Source: Dermatemys mawii | Lineage: Eukaryota > Chordata > Testudines > Dermatemydidae | DNA length: 64,000 nucleotides | Reading direction: 5' to 3' | Assembly: GCA_007922305.1 (NCBI GenBank) | Contig: ML677385.1 | Span: forward strand, 2,564,566-2,628,565 | Program-made: the position numbers and the translations under genes | The notes under the pieces: model-generated | What the model was told of the DNA's origin: nothing | The model's input: only the letters and a program-made list of their open reading frames with translations | The model's database searches: none | In this document: positions 1-11,513 of the stretch, piece by piece | Layout: the number at the start of each line of letters is the position of its first letter | Numbering within the stretch: position 1 is the first letter of the stretch

Positions 1-52
1 TCCAAGGTGGGCCAGCTTGTCACACCTTCTGCTGTGTAGACATACCCATAGA
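1..52. mobile_element. Right end of a DNA-transposon MITE
   Basis: The window opens inside a short GC-richer sequence ending near gtgtagacataccca. The reverse complement, tgggtatgtctacac, resembles terminal sequence of MITEs abundant in turtle genomes. A similar end (gtgcagacatacccta) occurs at about 13615-13632. Only the right end is present, so superfamily and target duplication cannot be tested. Confidence 0.45.
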
Positions 53-2158
53 GATGACTCTGACCTGCAGCGTTCAGATTTGAGTGCAAACTTTCCTAAC
101 ATTCAGGGGTTCTTCATAATTTTTTATTTGGTTCAATACAGAAATAGGGGCCAGCTATGAAGTCTGGACCCTAATCCTACTACAGATTTTTGAGGTGTTC
201 AGATCTGAGAGTTTGGTCTGGACCCTTTCCTGCTGTCAGAGAAACAGGCAGAACTGTAGAGATTCAAGCCCTAATCACAGAAAATACTGATAAATTTTAT
301 TTTTAATATTTTCACCTCTTGGCTCCTTTTATGAGAGCCAAACCCCTTCCTTGCTTGAGCACACACTCACAATAGAAGATTTTTGCAGTTGATTGCATGC
401 TGAAATTCAATTGCTGCAGATGCTTATCATGTCATTATTGTTGTATATTATTTAAGCCCCAGCTGTCTCTTTGGGCATGTGTCATGCACAAATAAAGACA
501 GGAACTGCCTCAAAGAGCGTACAGTTGAAACAGGAATCTCACTTGTTCATCTGCACATATAGAATATATACATATGATTTAATTTCCATGTCATTTCTTG
601 CATGAAATGCAATTCCTTCTTTGTGATATGGTGTACTTCAATGGGTAGACAATAACATTTTCTTTAAAATATGGATAAAAACCCCATTTCCAACTCTCAC
701 TGACCATTCCTGAAGTGCACAAGTGTTTACTCCCAAATGCCCCCAGATACTTTTGATTTAGTTTCAGATTTCCTTATTTTGCAGCTTTGTCACAACAGTG
801 CAGAACTTAAGACAAATGATCACAATCAGCGATAGTTTCCAGGAGGAATCTTACTAGCTGTGCGTCTGAAGCTGGTGTGGTTCTGCACAGCAGTTGGATT
901 GAATGTAGAGGCTGTAAACTACAGAACATTGGAGATGATCCCTTATGTAAGTGCCAACTCTCATAAAATTCGTGTTTTCAATTATCATAAATGACTCAAA
1001 CTTCCTGCCAAGTCTCCATCATTTTGCTCCAGTTTCCCTTAGTTTTGCCACAGAATTAAACGGCTTCTGAGATTGGCTATAGACAATACCAAGATGAGAT
1101 ATTTAATCAAAATCAAACGTTGCGTATTGTGAGTAAACTGCATATTGAGATTATCCTTTTCATACAGCAAATCATGACATACAAAAGGTTTTTTTTCCTT
1201 GTGAAAGATTGCACTGCTGCTTCTCTCTCAGACTTTCTAGTGATACACACTTTGGGGTACAGCTAGGAGTAGCAGCTAGGCAGAGCCTAATAATTAGCTG
1301 AGCCCTAAAACATCTGGGTACAGGACAAGTATACAAAGTGAATAATTAATTCCTAATTCTATTTCTATTGCACCTTCTATCTGAGGATCACAAAGACCTT
1401 TACAAACACTATAGCTATAAAGATCCAAACTTGTTCAAGAATCCAAGGTATTTCCCAGACAATACACAGACTGGAACATTAGTTTTCTGATTTTTCCCCA
1501 CCCAAATCATTCTAACGTACACACAATAAATTCTCTAGTTCTGGAGAAAATAAAAACTAAATCCTAGAAAACTTTTTGGCTTTTCTTCACCCTTATACCA
1601 AATATGTCTGTATGTCTCTCTCATACACAGGAAAATAAAAAGTGAAACTTTCTATGTATATAAAACTGGATATGAAACAGACACTGGACTTTGAAATCTG
1701 CAACCCCTTTATTTGATTTTTCTTAATTTTTTTCACTGCATTTTTCAATAGATCTTTTTTGCAAATTAAGATGACTAAATACACACAAATATTATTGTTT
1801 ATATAGCGATAGCAGTGAGGCAAATCCTGTGATGAGCTATTTGGCTGTGTTTCACATGGGCCTTACAACTGGGCCAAGTAATCCAGCATTTGTGCAGTTT
1901 CCCTCAAACAACTAATGAAGCTGTTGCTTGCAAATTTACTGTAGAATAAAGGTGATGATTGTTTGAGTTGCATCTCATATCACAATGGTCTAAGACGCTT
2001 GTCATGACATAGATACATGCCTTGCTGTAGCTACACCACACAGGTATAATTTGCAATGTCAAAGTTGTTTGAGAATCTCTGGATGGTAATGGATAGTGAA
2101 TCCCAGTGATGAACCTGGTAATATTCTAAATAAAAAGTGTTCTGAACCATGTCTAGCT
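53..2158. other. AT-rich non-coding stretch, no gene recognised
   Basis: There is no convincing exon or long frame here. The only recognisable piece is a short CORE-SINE/MIR-like tail on the minus strand at about 1371-1411 (ctgaggatcacaaagacctt), which resembles the common amniote MIR 3' region. The rest looks like unique intergenic or intronic sequence. Confidence 0.5.
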
Positions 2159-2341
2159 CAGGGCCAGCTCTACCTTTTTTGCTGCCCCAAGCCAAAAAAA
2201 AAAAGGGGGGGGGGCGTGAACTGCCAAAGGAAAAAAAAAAAAAAGGGCGGATGAATTGTGCCGCTCCAAGATTGACCGGAATGCTGCCCCTTACAATGTG
2301 TCGCCCCATGCATGTGCTTCCTTGGCTGTTGTCTGGAGTTG
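2159..2341. mobile_element. hAT-type MITE, decayed, with likely 8-bp TSD
   Basis: The element begins cagggccagctctacc and contains gctgccccaagcc and cgccccatgcatgtgcttcc, a layout typical of short hAT MITEs in turtles. The bases before it (gtctagct, 2151-2158) match gcctagct at 2342-2349 in 7 of 8 positions, fitting a hAT target duplication. The right terminus is degenerate, so the end is approximate. The interior holds poly-A and poly-G runs (about 2193-2244) that look like expansion or assembly noise. Confidence 0.55.
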
Positions 2342-2349
2342 GCCTAGCT

Positions 2350-3235
2350 TAAGCCATCATTTCACATGGACTCTGTAGACACTCTAAGCAACATGCAGAC
2401 AAAGTGACAGTCCTGGAGTCTTAATCTATAGAAACATCCTCTGAATTATGTTTTTTGTTGTTATAGTTGGATTCCCTGTCATATAAAGTTACATTAACAT
2501 ATAGTCATACTAAAAATATTTCAGTATGAGATAATAGAGGAAACTGCTTCGAAGAAATGCTGCAGATTTTTTTCTTTCTTCCTTTGTAATTTGGGTTCAT
2601 TTTACGCCTTACACATTTCCAGAAACAGCATCTATAATAATTATTGTGTTTTGTTATCTTTCAAAAAGAAAAGAACCTATCAACAACGATGATGGAAAAA
2701 ACAATAGGAAAGGGTTGAAGTAGATCAAACACATTGACAATTAGCCAACATTTAAAACAGGCACATGCACACACACACGAAGGTGATTACAAAAATTATT
2801 CTCTGTTACATCTCTCTCATCTTATGCCTGAGTGTTATTTGTGTACATGCTGTCCATTCAGACTATGATCTCTTTGGGGCCAGAATCTGTCTGAAAAGCA
2901 CTTAGCTAGTTTTGAAAGCCTTATATTAATAATATTGTAATAAAGTATTTATTAAAAATTCAAGCGTGTCTAAAAGAGGGGCAGCCAGACCCTGCAATAA
3001 AAGGAACAAGGAGTTCAGCAATCACTAGCAATATGTGGGAAGCACATGATCATTGATGCTTTAGAGCTCATTTCAGGTAACTTTACATGTTAAAAGTTCA
3101 GTGGGACTTATGTTCCCAAGTCACTTTGGCAAATCCCACCCATAGTGCTTACCAGAGGAGGGTAAGCAATGCATTCTCATCTCCACAAGTGGAACAATTT
3201 GCCTAAAGTCACACACCAAGACTTGGCGGGGGGGG
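2350..3235. other. Non-coding stretch with MIR-like remnants
   Basis: No gene is seen. The sequence at 2868-2945 (ctctttggggccagaatctg, then aataatattgtaataaa) resembles a CORE-SINE/MIR tail on the plus strand. The sequence at 3165-3222 (tttgcctaaagtcacacacc) resembles a MIR core on the minus strand. A short (ac)n run sits at about 2766-2778. Confidence 0.4.
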
Positions 3236-3335
3236 NNNNNNNNNNNNNNNNNNNNNNNNNNNNNNNNNNNNNNNNNNNNNNNNNNNNNNNNNNNNNNNNN
3301 NNNNNNNNNNNNNNNNNNNNNNNNNNNNNNNNNNN
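3236..3335. other. Assembly gap, 100 N
   Basis: Exactly 100 N bases. A run of G (cgggggggg) directly precedes it and long C and G homopolymers follow. Any frame across it is meaningless. Confidence 0.99.
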
Positions 3336-3375
3336 TTGTTCACCACTTCATCCCCCCCACCTTTTTCACACCTCT

Positions 3376-3420
3376 CCCCCCCCCCCCCCCCCCCGGGGGG
3401 GGGGGGGGGGGGCCCCCCCC
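3376..3420. repeat. C19-G18-C8 homopolymer block next to a gap
   Basis: Nineteen C, then eighteen G, then eight C in a row, 40 bases after the gap. A C-run meeting a G-run is a perfect hairpin and is more likely a sequencing or gap-filling artefact than native DNA, although a G-quadruplex-forming locus that broke the assembly is possible. Confidence 0.8.
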
Positions 3421-6084
3421 GAGAGAGGGATTTCTAACTCAGTGCTCAAAGTACTTGATCACCACTGCTTCTCTAAATCTTAATCCAACCTTATCCATTC
3501 ATTGAATCAGAAAAAAAACCTGACTACCTCTCTGAAGCACATGACTTCATGTACTTTTTGCTGCTAGTCAGTCCAGAAGCACTTAGAGAATGGCTCTTCT
3601 TGCAGCATTTTGGCCTCTAATGTGTATTACCTGTTATGTGGATTCAGGGTGAGATTGTCAAGACAACCTAAGTGACTTAGGAGCACAAGTCCCATTGTAA
3701 GGTATTAAGTTTTATGTTCGTAAGTCACCTCGATGCTTTTGAAAATTCCATCTGTATTTATAAATATAAAGAACTGATTGGCAGCGTAACCTGGTGTCTC
3801 CAAACATCATAGTAAAGAGACTGGTAATGGTTGTGAAGGGAAAGGTTATTCAAGACACAACCTGTCAAACAACATGGTGAGAGAGACATCTGATTGTAAA
3901 ACCCGATGGAGCAACTCCAGTATCCTGACAGGAAGCCTTGTTACAAAAATCACGTCAGTAATCACTGCCTTGTTCAATTTTTTTGCTCAGTGCCTCCATA
4001 ATGCCCAAGTGGGGCTCAGGCAGAAGGGTTTCTTCTTCACCATGAGCCTTCCTGCGTCAGCTGTTATGAGTTATGGCAGTTGTTATTGGAAAGCCTAAAG
4101 CCTGACTCCCCAAGGAAACATAATTATACGTTGAGGAATCCAGGGTGTGCGTGTTATGCGTGTGTGAGTCGTATGTCACCAGCCTCAGAATGGCAAAGCC
4201 AGCCAATTACATTACTGACATTCAGTGGGAAGAATCATCTTGCATATCCATCTCTAACTGAGCCATGGCTAGTATCCAAAAAATGTAATAGCCTCTTTTT
4301 GTCTCCAAACCATAACAGGCCTTAGGCTAATAGAAGAAATATAAAATACATTAAGAAGAATGAGTGCAAAAGAAAATTCTGAAAAATAGCTTACTTGGGA
4401 CAAATTGATACCAGGAGCCGCTCTCACTGCCTGGGGGACGAACTTTGATGTTAACCTGCAGCTGGACTGAGCGAGGAGGGATTCAGCAGAGCCTTCTAGG
4501 CATGTTTGTTAAATACTTCTGTATATCAGCAGCTGGTCACTAATTCTTGAGAAGGGCATTTTAGTCGAAATGCCAAAACCGGCTGCTCTCTCAGTTGTGT
4601 GAATAAAAACCAATGGTCAGTTCAGTAAGTCACAGGTATTTTTGTTTATGTCTTTCCCAGCTGTTTGGCTTAGTGATTCTGGTGTGGGTCTGCTCAGCTA
4701 TTTTACAACATTTCTGATTTGTTTTGCCTTTGTTGTCTGACTCCATCACTGGGATGACTTTTCAAAGAGCAGCACAAGGCAAGAAAATAAAACCAAAAAC
4801 ATTAAGGAAGTTTGAATTATTTTTAATTCTTTGAAAACTGATACTACTGTTAGTATTCCGTGACTTGGCCTGATGACGACCTACTGATTTTAATGATAAT
4901 GGAGGGTACCTAGATTTCACAGAATCACAGGGCTTCAGAGAGCAAAACAATTTCTTTGTAGGTTCGGGGAGTGTTGTATGCTGATCCTATGCAAACTTAG
5001 GTAAACTTGCCATTGACTTTACACAAAAATAAACTGGTGAATACTTCGGGTTAGGAAAAAAGCAAGCATGTTGTTTACTTATAGTTTGCAATAAAAGAGT
5101 CCATTTGAAATGTACAGAAGAAATGGACAAACAATGTGTTCTTCTGTTGATAGGAACTGTGTAATTTAATTGTTGGGGGACCAAACTACAGTGCATACAT
5201 TAAGTATGGGAAGGTTGTTTTTGAGATCAGAAGAGCAGGGTCTGTTTGGAGCGCTCCAGCATAACCTTTGTGACTGTTTCAACAGATTAGTCCATTCAAA
5301 CAATGCAACAGAGTTCCAAAATCAACCTCAATTAAAGAGCTTTAATTTGATTGGACCCTCCCTCACATCACTCTCTTTGGCAACCAGTGAGAATCCTTGG
5401 TAGAGCCATGAAAAAGTTCTTACTGCTTGCAAATCCAGCAGTGGTACAGGAGAGAAGGAATCATTTCCACTCCTGGTTTTGTTAAAAATAATATATCTTA
5501 TAGTTTTGCTGCTTTTTATTGGCCTTTTCCTCCTATGAAAATGTGGGGGCCTGGAGAGAAAATATAGGAAGAGTTCAGGTCAGTGTGTGCAGGGCAGGAA
5601 GGGGACTGGGAGGAGAGAAGGAAAGAGCAGTGCCCAGTGTAGGCAGGAAAGAAACAAAGTGGAGGGACGGTGAAGGAAGAGAAATTTTAGAGAAGGATTT
5701 GGTTTCCATAGCTACCTCAGTAAACTGGATGGGAAAGGAATCACCACAGTTTTGTGCAGACTTGGCATTCATGTTTCCACATTTTCCAGTCTGTCTAAAA
5801 CATAAGCCTTGTGAATGAAGTTTACAAATGACCCATGCACATATTGTCCACTCTTAATGACACCCTGTGCAACCGCATAGTTATCCTGTAACAAGAGTCA
5901 ATTCACTCAGAGCAGAGAAAAAAACAGGCAAGACCGTTAAGCTTCTCCTGCAGCATCTGCAGCACACTCACTGCGGTGCGAGTTTGTTCAAAGGTGCACA
6001 GAGAGCGGGTAGATTTTATTGCTGCTGGAGGAGCCAAAGGGGTGGCCAACACGTGAACATGCACAGGAAAGAATAACTACAGTA
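3421..6084. other. Mostly unique non-coding stretch
   Basis: No exon is recognised. At 3660-3760 there is a degenerate palindromic sequence (aacctaagtgacttaggagc and ttcgtaagtcacctcgatgc) resembling an old amniote MITE. Short open frames such as the one at 5519-5818 have no similarity I recognise and no flanking splice structure. Confidence 0.4.
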
Positions 6085-6308
6085 AATCAGTTTTAATTCA
6101 CACTTTTGTTATTTTGGTGTAAATCTCTGTGTGGAAGCCCTTATTTTGGATTAAAAGTGTCCTGTTTCAATTGTGCTTCTATCAGTTAAAAAGAACAAAA
6201 CCAAGCCCATGTAAGCAAAATCAAAATACAATTCTTTTATTCTGAAGTAGGAGTTTCCACACAGAGACTTACCCCCAAAACAACAAAAAGTGTGAGTTAA
6301 AACTGATT
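6085..6308. mobile_element. Hairpin MITE with long inverted repeat
   Basis: The left arm begins aatcagttttaattcacac at 6085. It is the near reverse complement of the right arm, which ends gtgtgagttaaaactgatt at 6308. Pairing runs for roughly 55 bp (ctctgtgtggaa against ttccacacagag) and continues more weakly inward, so most of the 224 bp could fold into one hairpin. The left flank is TA; the right flank is ca, compatible with a mutated TA duplication of a Tc1/mariner-type MITE. It carries no protein. The superfamily is inferred, but the inverted repeat is seen directly. Confidence 0.65.
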
Positions 6309-7747
6309 CATTTATGACAGCACATATTTGAACGTAGATGGGGCTAACAGAATGAATTTGGAGCTTCTGAAATAAGCAGAAGTACCAAACACAGAATTCG
6401 ACAGATGGGGCTACATTTTAAAAGCATTTAAGGATGGAGTGGAAACTGAGTTAGGACTTCAGAATTTCACCCAGTAAAGGACAGATGTTCAAAAGCAGCC
6501 TCTACATTTGGATGCTTCCATTTCTAGGTCCCCAGCTTGTCAGGGCCTGATTTTCAGAACCCACAACTCCAGCTAAAGGCATAGCTAGCAGCAATTTTAG
6601 GTACTCAGCACCTCTGAAAATTAGACCGTGGGTGTCCAAAGTTGAGTATCCAAAAAGGGAAGCACTCAAAATCAGAGGGAACATTTAAAAATGAGACTAG
6701 GTGTGCAGCTTAGGGTAATGAAGCTGGAACTAATATTTGCAACCAAAGTACCTATTGCTGCTAAAAGTCATAATTTCTCTTTGAGTATGCTGTTTTGTGC
6801 ACCTACTGTAACATAATGTCCTAGCTGCACATGCAACGTCTCAGCTTTTCCAAACAGTCCCGGAGACTGCTTGGGATTACAGCTGTACACTATCAATACC
6901 CCTTTTCCATCAACACGTACATCCCTAACTATTGAAGATCTCATTCACATTCTGTAAATAGCAACTTGAACAGCTCCTTTCTTGTTTTTGTTCAAGCATG
7001 TGATAGCTTTTGTAGGTAAGAAGAAAATCATGTCTGATCTACACTTAAAAAGAGCTTCAATTATGCAACATGGTTAAAGCAGCAAAACACCCCTACAGGT
7101 GCTTATGCCATTATAGCCTGTTTTGGTTTACAAGCCAAAGTGGTTTGTTCCCTTGAACCCAATTTCCCTCTACTAGCTCCTTCTATAGACACCGAACAGA
7201 CTGCAAACTGAGCAAGGAAAATCTTACTTCAGTAACATTTCCCACTCACAGTACCTCTTTCTGATGGTGCACAGAAGTGATATGCAGAATTTCACATTGG
7301 AGATTGAGGCAGAAGGAGCAAAGAGGAAGAGTGGATGGGTTATGGACAAGCAAGTGTTTTGATGAGTGCGATCCTTTTGCTACTTCTATAAACTCTCTTG
7401 TGCAGGATTGGTGGCCACTAAAACTCAGTTCCGCTGCTCTGCTTCCACACACTCAACCCAGACTCCCTTTATTTGTTAGGGCAAAACCAAACTACATTTG
7501 TATGACTAGTTTTATTTATGAACTGAAGTCAGTGCTGTGCTTCATCTTGAAAAGCTAGGGATGTCAGGGTCTTAGCAAGCAGTATGAGCATACTGCTGTG
7601 AAGATAAAAATAGTTTTGTACCGCTAGTCCCTGTTCACAACAAGCCAGGCGCTTGACATAGAATGGAAGCAGTTCTGTCTAGCCATAAGCTGGAGAATGA
7701 TCCATATGGAGTGAAAAGGGAGCTGTTGTGTTTGTAACCCTTCTGCC
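6309..7747. other. Non-coding stretch with an old palindromic repeat
   Basis: At about 6545-6690 lies a degenerate palindrome (cagggcctgattttcag on the left, cacctctgaaaattaga on the right) like an ancient amniote DNA element. No gene is seen in the remainder. Confidence 0.4.
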
Positions 7748-8760
7748 CATCAGAGTTGGCAGCAATAAGGGCCGGGTTCAGTATCCAGGGGTTCCATTCC
7801 ACTAGCACAATACAAAAAAACCGGCTCGAGCCCCCACCCAGTGACCTGGGACAACCATATACCACTCCTCTGGGCGTCTGTAAGAGACAATACTTCCCCT
7901 CTCGCAAGCACAGAGTCTGAGTGTACCAAAGCCTTTTAATAACAGGGAGAAACAATGTGGCATTATATTGGGGAAACACCACAAACAAGGTTAATAAACC
8001 AAACCATGAACCAGAAGCCCCCCTCCCAGCAACTAGGCCGTGGCCTTCCCTTTGGCTCTTGAGTTCCACAACCCCAAAAGTCACTCAATAGCCCCAAAAG
8101 TCCAACAGCCCAAGAGTCTCTGTTCTTGGTCAGTGCAGAGTTCAAAAGTCAATTGGCAGAGTCTTACCTCCAGCCTGGGTGGAATTGGAGGGTGGGTCAC
8201 GGGGCACCTTACGTGGTCCGAGGCCAACTGCGCCACCTCTCCGTGAGGTTCCGCTGCAGCTCTCACCACAATCGGCTCTGCTCCGCTCCGCTGGCTGTCC
8301 CACGAACCGCTCTGCCCGTTGATCCGCTAGCTGCTCTGCTAGCCGACACACAGACAGCTGTGCCGCGCCGGTCACTCTGCCCGCAGCACCAACGCCTCCG
8401 CTAGTCGACAGACAGCTCTGCCGCGCCGGTCGCTCTGCCCGCAGCACCAACGCCTCCGCTAGTCGACAGACAGCTGTGCCACGCCGGTCACTCTGCCCGC
8501 AGCACCAACAACTCCGCTAGCCGTCCTGCTAGCCGACACACAGACTGCTCTGCTGCACCAGCCACTCTGCACTTTTCTCAGGCCCCCTACTTAAGACAGT
8601 GCTCAGTGATTTCTTTAGCTCTTAGGTGATTTCAGCTCTTAAGTGATTTCAGCATACAGTAGGGGAGCCTTAGTGCAGGTGCACCAGTGAGCCCAAAGCA
8701 ATTTTCAGCTCAGCAGCCTGAAACCAGGCTCCTAATAGAAGCAAAAATTCAACTCTGACA
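7748..8760 (-). mobile_element. Long terminal repeat, about 1 kb, minus orientation
   Basis: Read on the minus strand, the sequence starts tgtcagagttg at 8760 and ends near aactctgatg at 7748, so the termini are inverted copies of tcagagtt, as LTR ends are. Flanking bases tgcc and ttcc agree at 3 of 4 positions. It lies directly downstream of the reverse-transcriptase remnant at 8805-9452 on the same strand, so it may be that element's 3' LTR after an internal deletion. However, the presumed 5' LTR end near 9652 looks different, so it may belong to a separate element. Confidence 0.55.
8345..8520. repeat. 58-bp tandem repeat, about three copies, inside the LTR
   Basis: The unit carrying gacagctgtgcc(g/a)cgccggt recurs at 8353, 8411 and 8469, a period of exactly 58 bp, with few differences between copies. 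The units are GC-rich (gctctgcccgcagcaccaac). A more diverged partial unit follows at about 8530-8575. Internal minisatellites are common in U3 or R regions of LTRs. Confidence 0.85.
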
Positions 8761-8804
8761 TTCCACAGTGGAGAGAGGCAGGGTGCAATAGGCCTGGGAG
8801 GCTC

Positions 8805-9452
8805 TCAGACAGCACCCTCACCAAAAGGTATAGGTGCTTGTCCACCACCTCTCTCCATAAGACGTTGAAATGTGGCAGGTGCCCCAGAGATCCCTTGGGG
8901 CATGCGTTCGAACTGGTAGAACCCTAATGGGCAGATGAAGGCTGTCTTCTCCTTGTCTTCTTCTCCCAGAGGGATCTGGTAGTATCCACTCCGAAGATCC
9001 AACACAGAGAACCACTGGCTACCCAGCAAACAGTCCAAGGCATCTTGTACTCGGGGCATGGTGTATTGATCAACCATAGTACGCCTGTTTAGGGTGCGGT
9101 AGTCGATACACATCCGGATTTTCCCACTTTTCTTCCGAACCACCACAATGGGAGAGGCGTAGGGACTGCGGGACTCTTTAATGATACCATTTGCCATCAG
9201 CTCTTGAAGATGTCGTCGTACATCTTCCATTTCAGAGAGGGCAATCCTCCTAGATCTCTCCCGGAAGGGTCGAGGATCTTGTAGCCTGATGTGATGTTCC
9301 ACTCCTTCGGCACATCCCACGTCCCACTCATGCAGTGAGAATACCTTGGATCTCTCACCAAGCTTCTTCCTCAGGCGATCCTTCCACTCCTCAGACAATG
9401 GTGAGTCCCCGAAATCATAACAAGGGCCAAGTACATGTCCATAGGCCTTCAT
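8805..9452 (-). pseudogene. Ty3/gypsy-type reverse transcriptase, truncated
   Basis: This 215-codon frame encodes the N-terminal half of a retrotransposon polymerase. Visible motifs in order: an acidic lead-in (GCAEGVEHHIRL), the RT start region EMEDVRRHLQELMANGIIKE with SPYASPIVVVRKKSGKIRMC, then IDYRTLNRRT, FSVLDLRSGYYQI (first catalytic aspartate block), and FERMPQGISGAPATFQRLME (GF.QF..MP-type block). The YxDD box with the remaining catalytic aspartates, RNase H and integrase are missing: after QRLME the frame runs into unrelated residues and stops about 45 bp from the LTR. The start codon is not meaningful, because a stop sits immediately upstream and the real protein began earlier. In its normal role the enzyme copies retrotransposon RNA into DNA in cytoplasmic particles. 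This copy cannot be active. Confidence 0.9.
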
Positions 9453-9680
9453 TCACATAATCACAGTAACATAACTTTATCATTCCTGCCCCAATAACAT
9501 AGAAACTGGGGCTCCCTCATCAGCCGAAGTGGCCATGTGGGCTGCTGTGGGCTCAGGCTAGGCGCAGTGGGTGTGTCTATGCAAATTGATCAGCCCCAGA
9601 ATTATTTTCTAAGACTCACTGCAATTCCCATAGTTCGCCACCAGATGTCAGAATATATCTCATTCCTGACACTGCTTACA
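9453..9680 (-). mobile_element. Possible leader and 5' LTR end of the gypsy-type element
   Basis: On the minus strand an LTR-like end (atatattctgaca) is followed two bases later by tggtggcgaac, a plausible primer-binding site of the tgg-starting class. A leader then runs toward the RT frame. The start of this LTR is not identified, so the assignment is tentative. Confidence 0.35.
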
Positions 9681-9873
9681 TGTTGATAAGAAGCTGCTGC
9701 CAGTGACAGCAACCAAACAATTACATTGTGAAGATAGCTACTGTCCTTACAGAGGCAGCAGGAGAGAGGGACTCTAAACACGACACGGATGCTTGCCAGC
9801 TCCTCAGTTTTGTCAAACACTCCAGTTGATTTAGCATTCACCGGCAGGTCCAAAGGTGGAGAGTTCTATCAAT
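9681..9873. other. Unassigned, possibly LTR-derived
   Basis: It may be the remaining 5' LTR of the minus-strand gypsy-type element, but no second copy is present in the window for comparison. The next hAT MITE bounds it on the right. Confidence 0.3.
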
Positions 9874-9996
9874 TAGGGTGACCAGATGTTTCAATTTTGT
9901 AGGGAAAGTCCCGATTTTGGTGTCTTTTTCTTATATGGACTCCTATTACCCTCTACCCCCGTCCTGGTTTTTCAGATTTGCTATCTGGTCACTCTG
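9874..9996. mobile_element. hAT MITE, family tagggtgaccagat, copy 1
   Basis: A 123-bp element beginning tagggtgaccagatgtttc and ending atctggtcactctg, with terminal inverted repeats of about 14 bp. It shares its interior (cttatatggactcctattaccc) with the copies at 22510-22632 and 56730-56859. Flanks ctatcaat and ctattaac agree at 6 of 8 positions, consistent with an aged 8-bp hAT target duplication. Confidence 0.85.
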
Positions 9997-10799
9997 CTAT
10001 TAACTGGTGTAAATCTGAGTAGTGCCATTGATTTCAATACAACGATGCAGATTTATACCAAGGAGGGAGGGAGGAAATGAGGATGTGATGTTTCCAATGC
10101 TAGGTAGCCCATTCTGGGGAATACTCATCTTTGCTTTTTTGTTATTTACACCAATGCAAATTGAAAAGTGCCCTCATACTGTAAGTGATAGTGTACAAAA
10201 CAGACAGCAAGGTTTTATTTGGTAGGAGTCATATTTGAGCCAAATTCTACTTGCCTAGCTCAGGCCAAAAGCCTTATTTACTTACTGGTGCAAGTAAAGT
10301 GAACAGGATTAGACCCTTATTTACAATCATGCTGTCACAGCTGGTTGATAAGTCAACATTTTCACTACCAGCTTAATATGGTTTTATACAGTTTTGTATA
10401 AACAAGTTGCATTATGAAACTGAACAACATAATTGACTGATGGTGACTCATTGCTGCATGATTACAGGACAGCAGTTGCACAGGTATGAATCAGAAACCC
10501 TAATTGTCAAAGTACGTTCTAAAACCATTTTGAAAAGGAGGAGTTTTTTTTCTGTTTGACAGAATAGATCCACTGTGTAACAGCAATAATTCAGCCCCTT
10601 TTATTCATTAAAAGCCAAATGTAATTACAGTGTATTCAGAAAAATAAAAAAGGATAAATAGTACATCAAAAGAAATAGTCATATCAAAATAATAAAGCAA
10701 AACATCAGCTCTTACTTCAAAAGATTTCAGGGAGGGGGGTAAAAACAAGGTATTTTTCCCAATGGTACCATTGCTATTTCTTATTTTAACGTATTAGAA
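9997..10799. other. Non-coding stretch with old repeat fragments
   Basis: A fragment at about 10230-10330 (gagccaaattctacttgcc ... aggattagaccctta) resembles a very old palindromic amniote MITE. No gene is seen. Confidence 0.4.
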
Positions 10800-11139
10800 C
10801 AGGGGAGGGCAATATTAGATTTTTGAAGGGGCTTCGCGGGCCGAAGTGACTGTGAAAAAATTCAGTATATGCAAAATCCCCTCCTTTGCTCCTCTGGCTG
10901 CTTCTGCGACCCCCCCCCCCCGCCACCTTTGCTCCTCCGGCTGCTGCCGCTCCCCACCCCCCTTTACTCCTCCGGCTGCTGCCGCGGGGGCACTCACCCC
11001 TCCACACATCAGGCCGCCGGCAGCAGCTTGTGTGGGGAGGGGGGGCCACCAGCGGCTTCTCCACATGCCTGCTCAGTGTGCCTGCTCAGCTGGAGGGCCA
11101 GACAAATCAAAGCCATGGGCCATAGTTTGGAGACCCCTT
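10800..11139. mobile_element. hAT MITE with perfect 8-bp TSD
   Basis: The element runs from cagggg at 10800 to gaccccTT at 11139 and is flanked on both sides by tattagaa (10792-10799 and 11140-11147), a perfect 8-bp target duplication. The interior is GC-rich with repeated ctcctccggctgctgcc modules. The right end (catagtttggagacccc) is typical of hAT MITE termini in turtles. It is non-autonomous and has no real protein, though its GC-rich interior gives several chance frames. Confidence 0.85.
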
Positions 11140-11513
11140 TATTAGAAAACCACCACCTCCAAAGTAAACCTCTTAAAACGACCTGCAAAGGATTTTTTTT
11201 TCTTAATTGGGTGTTAGCCCCTTTATGCTTCTTTATCGTGTACAAGGAAGGTCTTGATGGCTTTTGTTTATTTGTTTTTCATTCCTCCTCTTCCCCCCTC
11301 CCGTTCTGACACCTTGATTGAAAGGATAAGGTGTGTTGAATGTTTAATAGACATCTTTCCTCTAAAACTTTGCATAGTTATTGAAGCTAGACAGGTGTTA
11401 AAAACCCCAACAGAACAAAATGACTCCCTCCCCTCTCAAAGTACTAAACAGTTCAACTTCCCTGCTCATTAGCTTAGATTTCATTCATTTGACTTGTGAT
11501 ATTATTTCACTAA
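11140..11513. other. Non-coding stretch, nothing recognised
   Basis: AT-rich sequence between two MITEs with no recognisable gene or repeat. Confidence 0.4.

Noticed and set aside
8345..8520. CRISPR-like regular repeat
   Set aside because: The 58-bp units are contiguous with no unique spacers, in a vertebrate LTR; it is an ordinary minisatellite.
9874..9996. Tc1/mariner assignment of the tagggtgacc MITE
   Set aside because: TA lies at the ends, but the related copy at 56730 has an exact 8-bp duplication, which fits hAT.
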